Source of the DNA: Aquimarina spinulae
GTDB lineage: Bacteria; Bacteroidota; Bacteroidia; Flavobacteriales; Flavobacteriaceae
DNA length: 64,000 nucleotides
Direction of reading: 5' to 3'
Assembly (NCBI RefSeq): GCF_943373825.1
Contig: NZ_CALSBP010000001.1
Span: forward strand, 1,240,001-1,304,000
Shown: positions 35,408 through 45,417 of the stretch, in pieces
Numbering within the stretch: the first letter of the stretch is position 1
How the letters are laid out: every line of letters starts with the position of its first letter
The notes under the pieces: generated by a model
Databases searched by the model: none
Told to the model about the DNA's origin: nothing
Seen by the model: the letters and a program-made list of their open reading frames with translations, nothing else
Program-made: the position numbers and the translations under genes

Positions 35408-37186
35408 ATGTTTACATATTTTAAGAAAATAAATAAATCTCATAAGTCTCTAAGACTTGTGGGGTCTAGAGTGTTACTTTTTGTGTCAATTTTTATAATT
35501 GGGGTAAATGGCTTCGCTCAGGAAAAAGAAAATGAAACTCTGGATACAGAACGTGTGGTTATTGTAAAAGCATACACACCAACAATTAGTGATGCATTTA
35601 AAGTAAAATCCACTCCCGTTCTTAATGATTCTGTGACACAGCAGAAAAAGCAAATACGATATAGTATTTTTTCTGTTCCTGTGGCGTCTACATATACACC
35701 TGCAAAAGGAAGAGCAGCCAATATCGATAGACCAAAACCCATAGATATCTATGATAACTATGCTACATTAGGATTTGGGAACTTTACATCGGTTCTCGCA
35801 GAGTTTTATAGTAATTTTCAGCTTAACCGATCAGATAATATTGGATTGTATTTACATCATAATTCATCACAGGGAGGCATAGAAGAGGTGCAATTAGATG
35901 ATAAATTTTATAATACTTTTCTTGACCTTAATTATACGTCCCGTACAAGAGATTATACATATGGGATAGAAGTAGGAGCAGAGCACCAATTATACAATTG
36001 GTATGGGTTACCAGATATTCCTTCATTAACACAAGAACAGATTAATGCAATTGATCCACAACAAAGTTATTTTGGAGCAAAACTAGGAGGGAAACTTCAA
36101 TTTGATGACCTGTATTTTAAGAAAGCAGTATTAAATTATAGATATTTTGGCGATGCTTTAAGTTCTGTAGAACACCATGTGATAGCAAAACCTACTTTCG
36201 AGTTCGAAATAGGAGATAACCTAATCACAACTAATTTTATCGCAGATTATTTAAAAGGAAGTTTCGAACGCGATCTTGCGTTCCAGACACCAAATGAGTA
36301 CGGCGTTTTAAATGTTGGGGTCAATCCAAGTCTTGTAATATTAAGAGATAATCTTACCTTAAATCTTGGAGCAGCAGTGTATTATAGTATTGATACAGAG
36401 AATAGTGATAATGATTTCTTTATTTATCCCAAAGTAACTGCTTCCTATAGATTATTAGAAGAAGCTGTTATTGCCTATGGCGGACTTGAAGGTGATTTAC
36501 GACAAAATACGTATCGGGATGCTGTGCAAAAAAATCCTTTTGTATCCCCAACTTTAGTTATAGAGCCTACAAACATGTTATATGATGCTTATGTAGGATT
36601 GAAAGGGAAAATATCTGATGTAGTAAGTTATAATTTTAGAGGAAGTTATATTTCAGAAGACGAGAAACCTTTATTTGTTAATAATGTTAGAGCAACATTA
36701 CAACGTGAAGGGTTTGATTACGGAAACTCATTCTCATATCGCTATGACGATGTTAATACCTTAATAGGATATGGAGAGTTAAATTTTGAAATTAGCAAAA
36801 AATTTAAGCTAGGAGCCTCAGCAGAATATTTTAATTATAGCTCAGAAGACGAACAAGAAGCATGGAATCTCCCTGAACTAAAAGCTTCGGTACTTATGGA
36901 TTATCAAATCAATAAAAAATGGTACGTAGGAGCACAGTTATTTTATGTTGGCGAACGAAAAGATATTAATAATCAAGTCATTTCTTTACCTACAGTTCCT
37001 GAGTCTGTGGTAACTCTAGATTCCTATTTTGATGCTAATGTAAATTTAGGATATCGATTAAGTGATAAACTATCTTTCTTTATTAAAGGAAACAATCTGG
37101 CAGGAGATAATTATGAACGTTGGGTAAATTTCCCTGTTCAGGATATACAAGTTTTAGGAGGAGTTACGTATAAGTTTAACTACTAA
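35408..37186 (+). CDS. outer-membrane beta-barrel, TonB-receptor-like without plug
   Basis: I start at the ATG at 35408; an upstream TTG at 35399 would add three residues. 592 residues with a long basic N-terminus and signal peptide (ending GVNGFAQE). ERVVIVKAYTPTISDAFKVKSTP (about 46-70) opens the mature protein, and the rest is strand-rich with an end VLGGVTYKFNY, as in TonB-dependent barrels. The plug domain is missing: only about 70 residues precede the barrel. It is likely a partner of the TPR protein encoded just upstream. Confidence 0.8.
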   Translation: MFTYFKKINKSHKSLRLVGSRVLLFVSIFIIGVNGFAQEKENETLDTERVVIVKAYTPTISDAFKVKSTPVLNDSVTQQKKQIRYSIFSVPVASTYTPAKGRAANIDRPKPIDIYDNYATLGFGNFTSVLAEFYSNFQLNRSDNIGLYLHHNSSQGGIEEVQLDDKFYNTFLDLNYTSRTRDYTYGIEVGAEHQLYNWYGLPDIPSLTQEQINAIDPQQSYFGAKLGGKLQFDDLYFKKAVLNYRYFGDALSSVEHHVIAKPTFEFEIGDNLITTNFIADYLKGSFERDLAFQTPNEYGVLNVGVNPSLVILRDNLTLNLGAAVYYSIDTENSDNDFFIYPKVTASYRLLEEAVIAYGGLEGDLRQNTYRDAVQKNPFVSPTLVIEPTNMLYDAYVGLKGKISDVVSYNFRGSYISEDEKPLFVNNVRATLQREGFDYGNSFSYRYDDVNTLIGYGELNFEISKKFKLGASAEYFNYSSEDEQEAWNLPELKASVLMDYQINKKWYVGAQLFYVGERKDINNQVISLPTVPESVVTLDSYFDANVNLGYRLSDKLSFFIKGNNLAGDNYERWVNFPVQDIQVLGGVTYKFNY

Positions 37187-37290
37187 ATTTAATCTAGAAT
37201 TAGATAAATTTAAAATTTTTGGTACCTTATAGTAATAAAAACATCAATCATTTATACATATATTAGATATAAAGATTTGGTTTTTGTATA

Positions 37291-37327
37291 AGTAATATAT
37301 GGTTAATCGATTGATTAACATATTACT
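37291..37327. promoter_or_regulatory. hairpin upstream of the M23 peptidase gene
   Basis: AGTAATAT and GTTAATC pair with GATTAAC and ATATTACT (15 bp, one 3-nt bulge, loop GATT), 42 nt before the ATG. It may be the end of the preceding transcript or an operator. Confidence 0.4.
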
Positions 37328-37368
37328 ATCGGTATAGTTTTTGTAGTTGTTTACATAAAATAAAACTT

Positions 37369-38181
37369 ATGAAAGGTACTTTACTTCTTATTTTTTGCCT
37401 GTTTTCAATAGGTATGTTTTCCCAGGATAACTTTAAACTCTATTATGAAGAAACAGAAAATGGGTTTAAGATTCTGGCAGATAATGACGAATATACTCCG
37501 GTGTCTGCAAAAATAGATTTCAGGTTAGAAAATCTTACATCAACTAATGGAAGTAATAAAGTTTTTGTAGTACCAGCAAAAACAAAAAGACACACGATTA
37601 CAGATCTAAAAGTAATTGATAGAAAAAAACGCATAAAACTGGGGTATGAATCTATCTATAATCATGGGGATCATAACCAAAAAAAATACGATACCGGTTT
37701 TAAATATTACTTACCTTTTAAAAAAGGAGAAGAATATTGGTTATCTCAGGGATATAATGGAGCTACTTCTCACCAAAATGAAAATGCATTAGATTTTAAA
37801 ATGCCTGTAGGAACTAAGGTTTATGCGGCACGAGATGGAGTAGTTGTAGATATCGAAGAAAGTTTTAGTAAAAGTTGCACTTCTGCAGATTGTGCCAAGT
37901 ATAATAATTTTATTCTTATTTATCATAGCGATGGTACTTTTGCCGAGTATACCCATATTAAAAAAAATGGAGCACAAGTAAACATCGGTGATCAGGTAAA
38001 AATAGGTCAATTTATTGGGTATAGCGGTGATGTTGGTTGGGCTACAGGGCCACATTTACATTTCATCGTATTTTTTCAAAGACTAAAAGAAAGAATTACC
38101 TTAAAAACAAAATTCTTAACCGGAAACGGAAAACAAGCTATTGCACTTAAAGAAAAAGAAAAGTATCGTAGGGAATATTAA
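37369..38181 (+). CDS. exported M23 (LytM-type) peptidase
   Basis: 270 residues with a Sec signal (1-18, ending GMFSQ). The M23 domain spans about 120-235. The likely zinc ligands are His135 and Asp142 (SHQNENALDF) and His231 (GPHLHF, with His229 catalytic). The middle YAARDGVVVDIEES, AEYTHIKKNG and GQFIGYSGDVG are typical. It would cut peptidoglycan cross-links or be a LytM activator. The last 26 residues form a basic tail beginning LKTKFLT that is shared with the small membrane protein encoded 170 nt downstream. Confidence 0.9.
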   Translation: MKGTLLLIFCLFSIGMFSQDNFKLYYEETENGFKILADNDEYTPVSAKIDFRLENLTSTNGSNKVFVVPAKTKRHTITDLKVIDRKKRIKLGYESIYNHGDHNQKKYDTGFKYYLPFKKGEEYWLSQGYNGATSHQNENALDFKMPVGTKVYAARDGVVVDIEESFSKSCTSADCAKYNNFILIYHSDGTFAEYTHIKKNGAQVNIGDQVKIGQFIGYSGDVGWATGPHLHFIVFFQRLKERITLKTKFLTGNGKQAIALKEKEKYRREY

Positions 38182-38353
38182 TGTACTTTTTGATAGATTC
38201 TAAATATATTATACCGGTAAATAGGGTATAAAACATCCCTGTTTTCAGTACCCTAATTTTCATCGTTTACCGTGTTTTGTACCTGCCTAAACGGCTATAT
38301 CTTGCACAGTATTAAGAACAGTTTTATTATAATTTTTAATACAAGATATACAG

Positions 38354-38710
38354 ATGAAAAAGATTAATATACATACATATATTGTTACATTTATTTTACT
38401 ATATGTTTTAGCAGCAATATGCAGTTTAATTGGGTACGCCAACAATGAAGGAACACTCGTTTTGACTCCTACAACAGAATTTTTACTAAAATTACATTCG
38501 ATAATTAACCTTCCTACAACTACTATAGGATATGCTACATTAGGTAAAGGAATCTATACTGTAGTAGGGGGATTAATCCTTAATGTATTTTTATACTCTC
38601 TTATAGTTGAGCGTATTGTTTTTTGCCTAATAGCCCTGAAAAGAAGTGTTTTAAAAACAAAATTTTTAACTAAAAAAAGCAAACAAGCTATTTTACTTAT
38701 AGAAAAGTAA
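38354..38710 (+). CDS. small membrane protein with an M23-like C-terminal tail
   Basis: 118 residues, about three membrane helices (10-30, 40-75, 76-95), then a basic tail (residues 100-118) LKTKFLTKKSKQAI. This tail matches the M23 peptidase tail in 12 of 16 positions, and the DNA is also similar (about 39 of 48 nt). A partial local duplication, or a shared targeting or interaction tail, would explain it. Otherwise no family is recognised. Confidence 0.65.
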   Translation: MKKINIHTYIVTFILLYVLAAICSLIGYANNEGTLVLTPTTEFLLKLHSIINLPTTTIGYATLGKGIYTVVGGLILNVFLYSLIVERIVFCLIALKRSVLKTKFLTKKSKQAILLIEK

Positions 38711-38746
38711 GCTTACCAAAACCGTATCAAAAACCCAATACATCAT

Positions 38747-38779
38747 TGACCTCGCAGGTTTCGAAAACCTGTGAGGTCA
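38747..38779. repeat. palindromic intergenic repeat, copy B
   Basis: Arms TGACCTCGCAGGTTT and AAACCTGTGAGGTCA (one G-T pair) with a 3-nt loop. The core CCTC(A/G)CAGGTTT-AAACCTGTGAGG matches copy A at 18348-18380. It lies between the small membrane protein gene and the DUF885 gene. Confidence 0.75.
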
Positions 38780-38872
38780 CGTTTGTTTAGAGAAGTTACT
38801 ACATTGTTAAGATGCATTTCTTTTCGTGCTAATTTTCCTATCTTCCATTCCTAAATCAAAATATACCATATC

Positions 38873-40666
38873 ATGATCAAAAAGATGCTTTTTATAGCTT
38901 GTTTTGCTATGATTTTTACAGCTTGTAAAAATGAAGCTACTGCTACCAAAGAACCTGAAGAAAAGGTAGATGTTAGTGCCAAATTTAATGAGATGCTAGA
39001 TAATTATTATGAAGAAGGTCTACAGCTCAATCCAGTACAAGCTACCTTTGCCGGGGATAATAGATTTAACGACCAATTTCCTAATCCGTTGGCAGATGAA
39101 ACAGTAAATAAAACCAAAGCTTATTTTAAAAAGTATAAAGAGCAATTGGCGCAATTTGATGATGCTACACTATCTGAAAGCGAGAAAATGACTAAGGCAA
39201 TTCTCAACTGGGAATGTGATATGAACTTAGAAAGGTTTAATTTTAAACAAGACTATTTTCCTATTGATCAAATGTGGTCTATTAATCTTGTTGCCGGGCA
39301 ATTGGCGAGTGGTGCTAGTGCACAACCTTTTAAGACTGTCCAAGATTATAATAATTGGCTAAAACGTCTGGAAGGATATATAGATTGGATGACATCTGCC
39401 GAAGCAAAAATGAAAGAAGGTATGGCTGCAGGATATGTGTTACCAAAATCGTTGATCGTAAAAGTGCTTCCGCAATTAGAAGCATTAACAGTTGAAGACT
39501 TAGATCAACATCTTTTCTATACTCCTGTAAAGAATTTTCCAGAAGATTTTTCTGATGAAGACAAAAAACAATTAACAGAAGCTTACAGCAAAATGGTTTC
39601 CGAAAAAATTGTTCCTACCTATAAAAGCCTTCATAAATTTATGAGTACAGATTATATGGAAGCGGGTAGAACTAGTTCTGGTATTGAAGGTATTCCTGGC
39701 GGAAAAGACTTTTATCAATATCAAATCAAGTTGTACACAACAACGACTATGACAGCCGATGAGATTCATAAGCTGGGACTTTCTGAAGTTGCCAGGATCT
39801 CCTCTGAAATGGAAAAAATTAAAGAGCAAGTAGGATATGCCGGCGATCTAAAATCATTTTTTGATCATGTGCGTAATAAGAAAGAATTGATGCCATTTAC
39901 AGAACCACAGCAAGTGATCGACAATTTTAATGCAATCCATGATCGCATGAAACCACAGATTGAAAAACTGTTTGATGTAAAGCCAAAAACACCATTTGAA
40001 GTACGTAGAACAGAAGCTTTTCGTGAGAACTCTGCTAGTGCAGAATATAATCCAGGGTCATTAGATGGTACTCGCCCAGGGATTTTTTATACACCGATTC
40101 CAGAGGTAACCAAGTATAATACGTATAGTGATGAGTCGTTGTTTTTACATGAAGCAATACCAGGCCATCATTATCAAATCTCATTAACTCAGGAAAGCGA
40201 AGAATTACCAAAATTCAGAAAAACATTATGGTATAGTGGTTATGGCGAAGGATGGGCATTATATAGTGAGTCTTTGGGTAAAGAACTAGGCTTATACACA
40301 GATCCATATCAGTATTTCGGAATGTTAGGAGCAGAGATGCATCGTGCTGTTCGTCTTGTTGTAGATACAGGATTACATTCTAAAGGATGGACACGTGAGC
40401 AGGCAATTCAATATTCTTTAGATAACGAGGCAGAATCAGAAGCTGGGATTACTTCCGAAATAGAACGCTATATGGCTAATCCAGGTCAGGCATTATCTTA
40501 TAAAATTGGGCAGTTAAAAATAAGAGAACTTCGTGCCAAAGCAGAAGCAGCACTAGGAGATAAGTTTGATATTCGCCAGTTTCATAATCAGGTCTTAGAA
40601 ACCGGATGTGTACCATTGGCATTGCTAGAAAATAAAATCAATACATGGATTGCCAGTAATAAATAA
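38873..40666 (+). CDS. DUF885 family metallopeptidase-like lipoprotein
   Basis: 597 residues with a lipoprotein signal (IFTAC, Cys18). The DUF885 family is related to zinc carboxypeptidases/oligopeptidases. The motif HEAIPGHHYQ begins at residue 426 and contains the HE and HH pairs typical of the family. SLDGTRPGIFYTPI, YGEGWALYSE and the terminal ETGCVPLALLE are also conserved. It is probably an envelope peptidase acting on imported or released peptides. Stands alone with a strong terminator. Confidence 0.9.
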   Translation: MIKKMLFIACFAMIFTACKNEATATKEPEEKVDVSAKFNEMLDNYYEEGLQLNPVQATFAGDNRFNDQFPNPLADETVNKTKAYFKKYKEQLAQFDDATLSESEKMTKAILNWECDMNLERFNFKQDYFPIDQMWSINLVAGQLASGASAQPFKTVQDYNNWLKRLEGYIDWMTSAEAKMKEGMAAGYVLPKSLIVKVLPQLEALTVEDLDQHLFYTPVKNFPEDFSDEDKKQLTEAYSKMVSEKIVPTYKSLHKFMSTDYMEAGRTSSGIEGIPGGKDFYQYQIKLYTTTTMTADEIHKLGLSEVARISSEMEKIKEQVGYAGDLKSFFDHVRNKKELMPFTEPQQVIDNFNAIHDRMKPQIEKLFDVKPKTPFEVRRTEAFRENSASAEYNPGSLDGTRPGIFYTPIPEVTKYNTYSDESLFLHEAIPGHHYQISLTQESEELPKFRKTLWYSGYGEGWALYSESLGKELGLYTDPYQYFGMLGAEMHRAVRLVVDTGLHSKGWTREQAIQYSLDNEAESEAGITSEIERYMANPGQALSYKIGQLKIRELRAKAEAALGDKFDIRQFHNQVLETGCVPLALLENKINTWIASNK

Positions 40667-40700
40667 TAAGTTAGTAAAACGGTATTCTAATCCATAAAAT

Positions 40701-40730
40701 AAAAACGCGCATAAACTTATGCGCGTTTTT
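40701..40730. terminator. bidirectional terminator after the DUF885 gene
   Basis: AAAAACGCGCATAA pairs with TTATGCGCGTTTTT (14 bp, 2-nt loop), between convergent genes. Confidence 0.88.
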
Positions 40731-40790
40731 TAATATGTTCTATTAGGATTGAATTCTATTGTTTAGATCTATAAATGACTAAGCCAAGAT

Positions 40791-41891
40791 TTACTTTATT
40801 AAACCTGTTTTACTTTTAAAGTCCTGATCCCTGACTTGATTTATTTTGATGTCGATAAAATTGTAGTTATATAAATCAGTACCTTGAATAAAGGTTGATT
40901 GTTTAAAAACAGAGATCCCATTTATTTTTTCCCAATCTTTAAAAATAACAGTTACCAAATCTCCTTTTTCATTCGTATTGATATCAAAACCTAATGGAAG
41001 AAAGGAATTGAAAGCATAATAAAAATTAACAGGTCTATTAGCGTTATCCTTAAATTGAATATGAAATGCAGTTTGATTCTGAAATTTAGTAAATCCCTTT
41101 AAAACAGGAGTGGCATATCGGGTTTCGGGTTTAAAACTTAACCAATGTAATTCATGACCTCGTGCAAATATTTGCATTTCAGTACTTAAAGACTCGGTAA
41201 GTGATTGTGTGTTTACGTCATAATACCATGAGGTGTTTTTTCCATGTTTTATAATACTATGGTCCTTGTTATTAACTTGTTCCATTCTCCCATCGGTTTC
41301 TCTAGATAGTATAAGAGTTTTAAAAGAATTATTGGGGCCTTTACAATCTGCTAGAGCATAGATAGAAGCTATATCAGAGTCGCCAGAAATACCCAAATTA
41401 GTTCTTACTTGATTCAAAACTATTTCTGCAGTAGTATGCGCATCGGCCTCGGTATTGGCAGTGCTAATGATTTTCCATTCATTATCGATTTTTTTTAGAA
41501 CACTTTGCCAGGAAACTACCCAATATACAGGTTCATCCTCTAAAATCCCTTTTACAGTCACTGATCCAATATAGCTAGCCATAGAACCATCATCAGATAT
41601 TTCAATAATAGGATCATCACGTTTAACTAGTTGGTGAAATTCCATAGTATCCAAATATGATTGAGTACCCGAAATCCTATCCGATTTTTTTATTCGTTGT
41701 ATACTGCCTTTTCTAACATCATACCACTCTTCTGCATTAGGTTGATAAAACTGATTGGCATCTTTGTTAAAATGAGCTTTTTCTACCAGATCCATTAGTG
41801 ATTGAATTTTATGCTTTTCGGCTTTAATGTCAACTGGTTTTTGACATGATAAAATGGAAAGCACTAATAATACAGCAGTTATTTTATTCAT
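40791..41891 (-). CDS. lipoprotein with NTF2-like N-domain and LolA-like C-domain
   Basis: 366 residues with a lipoprotein signal (ILSC, Cys16). Residues about 25-150 look like a SnoaL/NTF2-type domain (WYDVRKGSIQRIKK, ASYIGSVTVKG, WVVSWQSVLKKIDNEWKI). Residues about 190-366 form beta-sheet repeats resembling LolA-type lipoprotein-sorting domains (FKPETRYATPVLKGF, VNFYYAFNSFLPLGFD). Both assignments rest on pattern only. It lies 173 nt downstream of the EreA/ChaN-like gene in the same direction. Confidence 0.65.
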   Translation of the reverse strand: MNKITAVLLVLSILSCQKPVDIKAEKHKIQSLMDLVEKAHFNKDANQFYQPNAEEWYDVRKGSIQRIKKSDRISGTQSYLDTMEFHQLVKRDDPIIEISDDGSMASYIGSVTVKGILEDEPVYWVVSWQSVLKKIDNEWKIISTANTEADAHTTAEIVLNQVRTNLGISGDSDIASIYALADCKGPNNSFKTLILSRETDGRMEQVNNKDHSIIKHGKNTSWYYDVNTQSLTESLSTEMQIFARGHELHWLSFKPETRYATPVLKGFTKFQNQTAFHIQFKDNANRPVNFYYAFNSFLPLGFDINTNEKGDLVTVIFKDWEKINGISVFKQSTFIQGTDLYNYNFIDIKINQVRDQDFKSKTGLIK

Positions 41892-42064
41892 AATATTGTG
41901 ATTAAAGTATCCTGAAAATATTTCTCTTACATTCTTAAAAGTAACAATTACTTGTATAGGTAATTAATAAAGGTTTGTTAAGGAAAATTTTAAAAATTCG
42001 AAAATAACAGGGAGACGTTACAATATTAAAAGTAATTCACAGAATAAAATATAGAGTCATACCA

Positions 42065-43264
42065 TCAAAAACCCTTAAATGCTTCGGCATTTTGTACTAG
42101 GACAAGAACATCATATCTAAATATAGTTTTCTTAAAGGCATCAGAAAAATTAGCATAAGCAAGAGGTCTTAAAGAAACTAAATCCAGTACATAATACTTT
42201 TTGGTTATGGTTGGTATAACTTTTTGAATTTCTTCAGGAAAATCTTTAGTATTATCAAATGGCACTACAGGATTAGGAGTAAATGGATTTCCCATAGCTG
42301 CTTTTCCGGTTATACCCATCACAAGGTAATGCAACGAATGCATTTTGTTGGTAATAGCCAATTCACTAGCCATATTAGAAATATCATAAATATTAGTTCG
42401 ATTTAGCCCTTTTGCCGCATGATTAGCTCCTAGTTTAAAGATCACTTTTGGAGTAGTATTACGATCTTTTGTGTTATCATAATAGTTTAAAAAATTACGT
42501 TTCATTAATTGACTTCGCGTATTGTTATTTTTATAATACTCTTTGGTGATCATATTATAGGCGTATATTTCCTTAGTTTTCCACAGTTGTTTTAAAATTT
42601 CGATTTCTTTGGCATCAGTAGCTAGTTCTAGCAACGATTTGTGTAAAGCTTCGTTATATTTAAAAATGTAGGTCGCTCCGTACTTTTTATTAGCTATAGC
42701 ATATTGATAACCTTCGTTGGCCTCCTTTTTTAATTCCTGTAGTTTTTCTTTTAAAGGTGTATTATCTGTAGTAGAAATAATATAATCAAAATTAAGACGA
42801 AACTGAACCATAAAAGTTTGGTCAATCCCCCAGAGCATTCCTTTCTTTTTAATTACATTGGTAAACAGATCATAATCATCTTCATTATTATAAAAAGGAA
42901 TAGCAAAAGGAAACTCCTGATGTAATTTTTTTGCGTTACCGATAGGGTCATTAGATGAGGCTATGGTCGTTATTTTTTCTGCAGCTATAGCATCTGTTTC
43001 TATACAGAGCGTATGATAACCAAAAGGTTGTGCGATATTGTATATTGTGTTTGTAAAAAGCCCTGCTTCCTTAATGCCGTGCTGTTCTCCTACAAATACA
43101 AATTGACTATTTTTTAATCGCTGTTTTGTGAAGGATAAAAATATATCATTTTTGAGATCCTCTATCTGAAAACTGTACTTTGATAAATCAATTTTATCCT
43201 GTGAGTATATGAATGTTGTAGATAAAAAGGTAATACTTAGAATTAAAGAAAAAATAGTTTTCAT
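42065..43264 (-). CDS. exported EreA/ChaN-like protein
   Basis: 399 residues with a Sec signal (1-21, ending FIYSQ). FVFVGEQHGIKEAGLFTNTIYNIAQ (about 55-79) and TLCIETDA resemble the GE-H motif core shared by erythromycin-esterase-like (EreA) and ChaN-like proteins. Later, VIFKLGANHAAKGLNR supplies another His in the expected place for this fold. The substrate is unknown, and I would not infer antibiotic resistance from this. It is leftward, upstream of the NTF2-like lipoprotein gene. Confidence 0.65.
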   Translation of the reverse strand: MKTIFSLILSITFLSTTFIYSQDKIDLSKYSFQIEDLKNDIFLSFTKQRLKNSQFVFVGEQHGIKEAGLFTNTIYNIAQPFGYHTLCIETDAIAAEKITTIASSNDPIGNAKKLHQEFPFAIPFYNNEDDYDLFTNVIKKKGMLWGIDQTFMVQFRLNFDYIISTTDNTPLKEKLQELKKEANEGYQYAIANKKYGATYIFKYNEALHKSLLELATDAKEIEILKQLWKTKEIYAYNMITKEYYKNNNTRSQLMKRNFLNYYDNTKDRNTTPKVIFKLGANHAAKGLNRTNIYDISNMASELAITNKMHSLHYLVMGITGKAAMGNPFTPNPVVPFDNTKDFPEEIQKVIPTITKKYYVLDLVSLRPLAYANFSDAFKKTIFRYDVLVLVQNAEAFKGF

Positions 43265-43496
43265 TGCATATTATTTTGAGATTGATACTTCAAAAATACT
43301 TCGTTTGCTCTGTGTTTTTTTGAAGAATATCACGAACCCTAATATTATACTCTCGAACTTATTTTTTTAAAGGATAAACTATGCAATATAGGATATGAAC
43401 ATGACGATACGATTATGAAAAGGTAGAGTAAATCTGCTTTCATAAAATAGATTTTGCCTTCAATTGCCTATTTTTATTAGTGTAAAAAGATTCGAT

Positions 43497-44540
43497 ATGA
43501 ATATAGAAACACCTAAAATATCACTGGGATGGCGACTTGTTATCGTTTTTATTGTAGGGATAGTTATGTTTAGCATTATAGCAATTGCATCAAAATTTAG
43601 AGAAGCTCCTAAAGTAGATCTACTTTTTTTGTTGTTATGGATGTCTATTATTTACTTAAGTTTTGAAGTAATTCATGAGTTTCAGAAAAAGCTGGTGCAA
43701 AAGAACCTAAACTCTATTTGGATCTTTTTTGGAAGTAGTATTGGAGGAACAGTTATCTATACAATCTTTTTTTATTTTTATAAATGGTTAGACTATTTGA
43801 TCCTCGGTAGTGAACCTCCTATGATACAACATGTGATATTCTCTGCTTTGACCGGGCTGGCAATTTGTATGATCTTCGGCCTTATTTTGCTGACATTTAA
43901 CTGGAAAAATCAGTACTACATTTCTCATATACAAAATGAACAATTCAAAAAGGAAATTATAAAGGCAAATTTATCAATTCTAAAAAATCAACTCGATCCA
44001 CATTTCATGTTCAATAACTTTAATACGTTATATTACTTAATTGATGAGGATGGTGAACTGGCACAAAGGTTTCTGAAAAATATAGCATCGGTATATAGAT
44101 ATATTCTGCAAAATAATGAAAAGGCAATTATACCTATATCACGTGAATACGAGATGGCACGACAATATCTTTTACTTATTGAACAACGCTATAAAACTGC
44201 TCTAAAAGTACATGATGCAGTAGATTCAGCATTTTTTGAATATAAAAGCGTTCCTCCATTAGTGTTACAACAACTTATTGAAAATGCCGTAAAACATAAT
44301 AGAATAGATGAACGATCACCGTTACACATTCACTTTGAAGTAACAGAAAACTATTTTACAGTAAAAAACAACAATAATCCTAAACGTACAGCTGGTACTA
44401 CCGGCACTGGATTAGAAAATATAACAAAACGATATGATTTCCTTACCGAGAATAAGGTGATTATTTCGAATACCAAAGATGAGTTTAGAGTATCTATACC
44501 TTTACTGCCAACAACCAATGAAACAAACAGCAATGTTTAA
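43497..44540 (+). CDS. LytS/YehU-type sensor histidine kinase
   Basis: I start at the ATG at 43497 rather than an in-frame TTG at 43464. 347 residues: four membrane helices (about 15-140), then a His_kinase domain with LKNQLDPHFMFNNFN holding the phospho-His, and an ATPase domain with QLIENAVKHN (N box) and GTTGTGLENITKRY (G box). It phosphorylates the LytTR regulator encoded next (42 nt downstream). The stimulus is unknown. It is the first of a kinase, regulator and AraC gene trio. Confidence 0.9.
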   Translation: MNIETPKISLGWRLVIVFIVGIVMFSIIAIASKFREAPKVDLLFLLLWMSIIYLSFEVIHEFQKKLVQKNLNSIWIFFGSSIGGTVIYTIFFYFYKWLDYLILGSEPPMIQHVIFSALTGLAICMIFGLILLTFNWKNQYYISHIQNEQFKKEIIKANLSILKNQLDPHFMFNNFNTLYYLIDEDGELAQRFLKNIASVYRYILQNNEKAIIPISREYEMARQYLLLIEQRYKTALKVHDAVDSAFFEYKSVPPLVLQQLIENAVKHNRIDERSPLHIHFEVTENYFTVKNNNNPKRTAGTTGTGLENITKRYDFLTENKVIISNTKDEFRVSIPLLPTTNETNSNV

Positions 44541-44582
44541 ATTTTTTTATTTAGTATCAATAGATTATAAAAAATTAAATGA

Positions 44583-45356
44583 GTGAAAATTAAGACAGTG
44601 ATAATAGAAGATGAAGCAACTGCCAGAGATCATCTAATAAAGCTAATTGCTAGGATCAGTACAGATATTTCTGTCATTGCTTCAATTTCTACAGTAACAG
44701 AAAGTATAGATTGGTTTAGATCAAATAAACATCCAGATCTAATTTTTATGGATATTCACCTATCCGACGGGATTTCTTTTGACATATTGAAAGAAGTTAT
44801 CATCGATGCTCCTATTATTTTTATTACCGCTTATGATGAATATGCTATACAAGCTTTTAAAACAACAGGAATTGATTATCTACTAAAACCTATTAATAAG
44901 GAAGATTTACAAAACGCATTAAGAAAATTCTTTAAAAGCCGAGTCAAAGAAGCAGATGAATGGATTATTAGAAATATAGATTTACTTCAACGCATACAAA
45001 AAGAAGAAAAAATAGTGTATAAGGAACGGTTTTTACTGAAATCAGGAAATAGTATGACGCCAGTAAAAATAAGTGATATAGCGTATTTCTATAGAGACGA
45101 ATTGGTTTTTGCAAAGCTTTTAGATGGAAAATTATTTCCTTTAGATGATTCTTTAAACCAATTACAAACGATAATTAACCCTAAAGAATTTATTCGATTA
45201 AACAGGCAACTTTTGGTAAACATAAACGCAATAAAGAAATTAACCCCTTCAAAACCCGGTCAATTATCGGTACTGTTAACTCCAGAATACCACGATGAAA
45301 TACATTTGAGCCCAGAACGATCGAGATGGTTAAAACTTATACTCGACGGAAAATAG
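44583..45356 (+). CDS. LytTR-family response regulator
   Basis: 257 residues starting at GTG (44583). A nearby ATG at 44579 is out of frame and reads only four codons, so GTG is the best start. The receiver domain (1-115) has the acidic pair Glu9-Asp10, phospho-Asp57 (IFMDIHLSDG) and Lys near 107 (YLLKPI). The LytTR DNA-binding domain (about 150-255) has FLLKSG, FIRLNRQLLVNINAIKKL. It is partnered with the kinase upstream. Confidence 0.92.
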   Translation: MKIKTVIIEDEATARDHLIKLIARISTDISVIASISTVTESIDWFRSNKHPDLIFMDIHLSDGISFDILKEVIIDAPIIFITAYDEYAIQAFKTTGIDYLLKPINKEDLQNALRKFFKSRVKEADEWIIRNIDLLQRIQKEEKIVYKERFLLKSGNSMTPVKISDIAYFYRDELVFAKLLDGKLFPLDDSLNQLQTIINPKEFIRLNRQLLVNINAIKKLTPSKPGQLSVLLTPEYHDEIHLSPERSRWLKLILDGK

Positions 45357-45417
45357 GAGATAAACATGATAAAACTTTTCTTTTTATGAGGATAAAAAAA
45401 GAAAAAGCTATTTTTAT

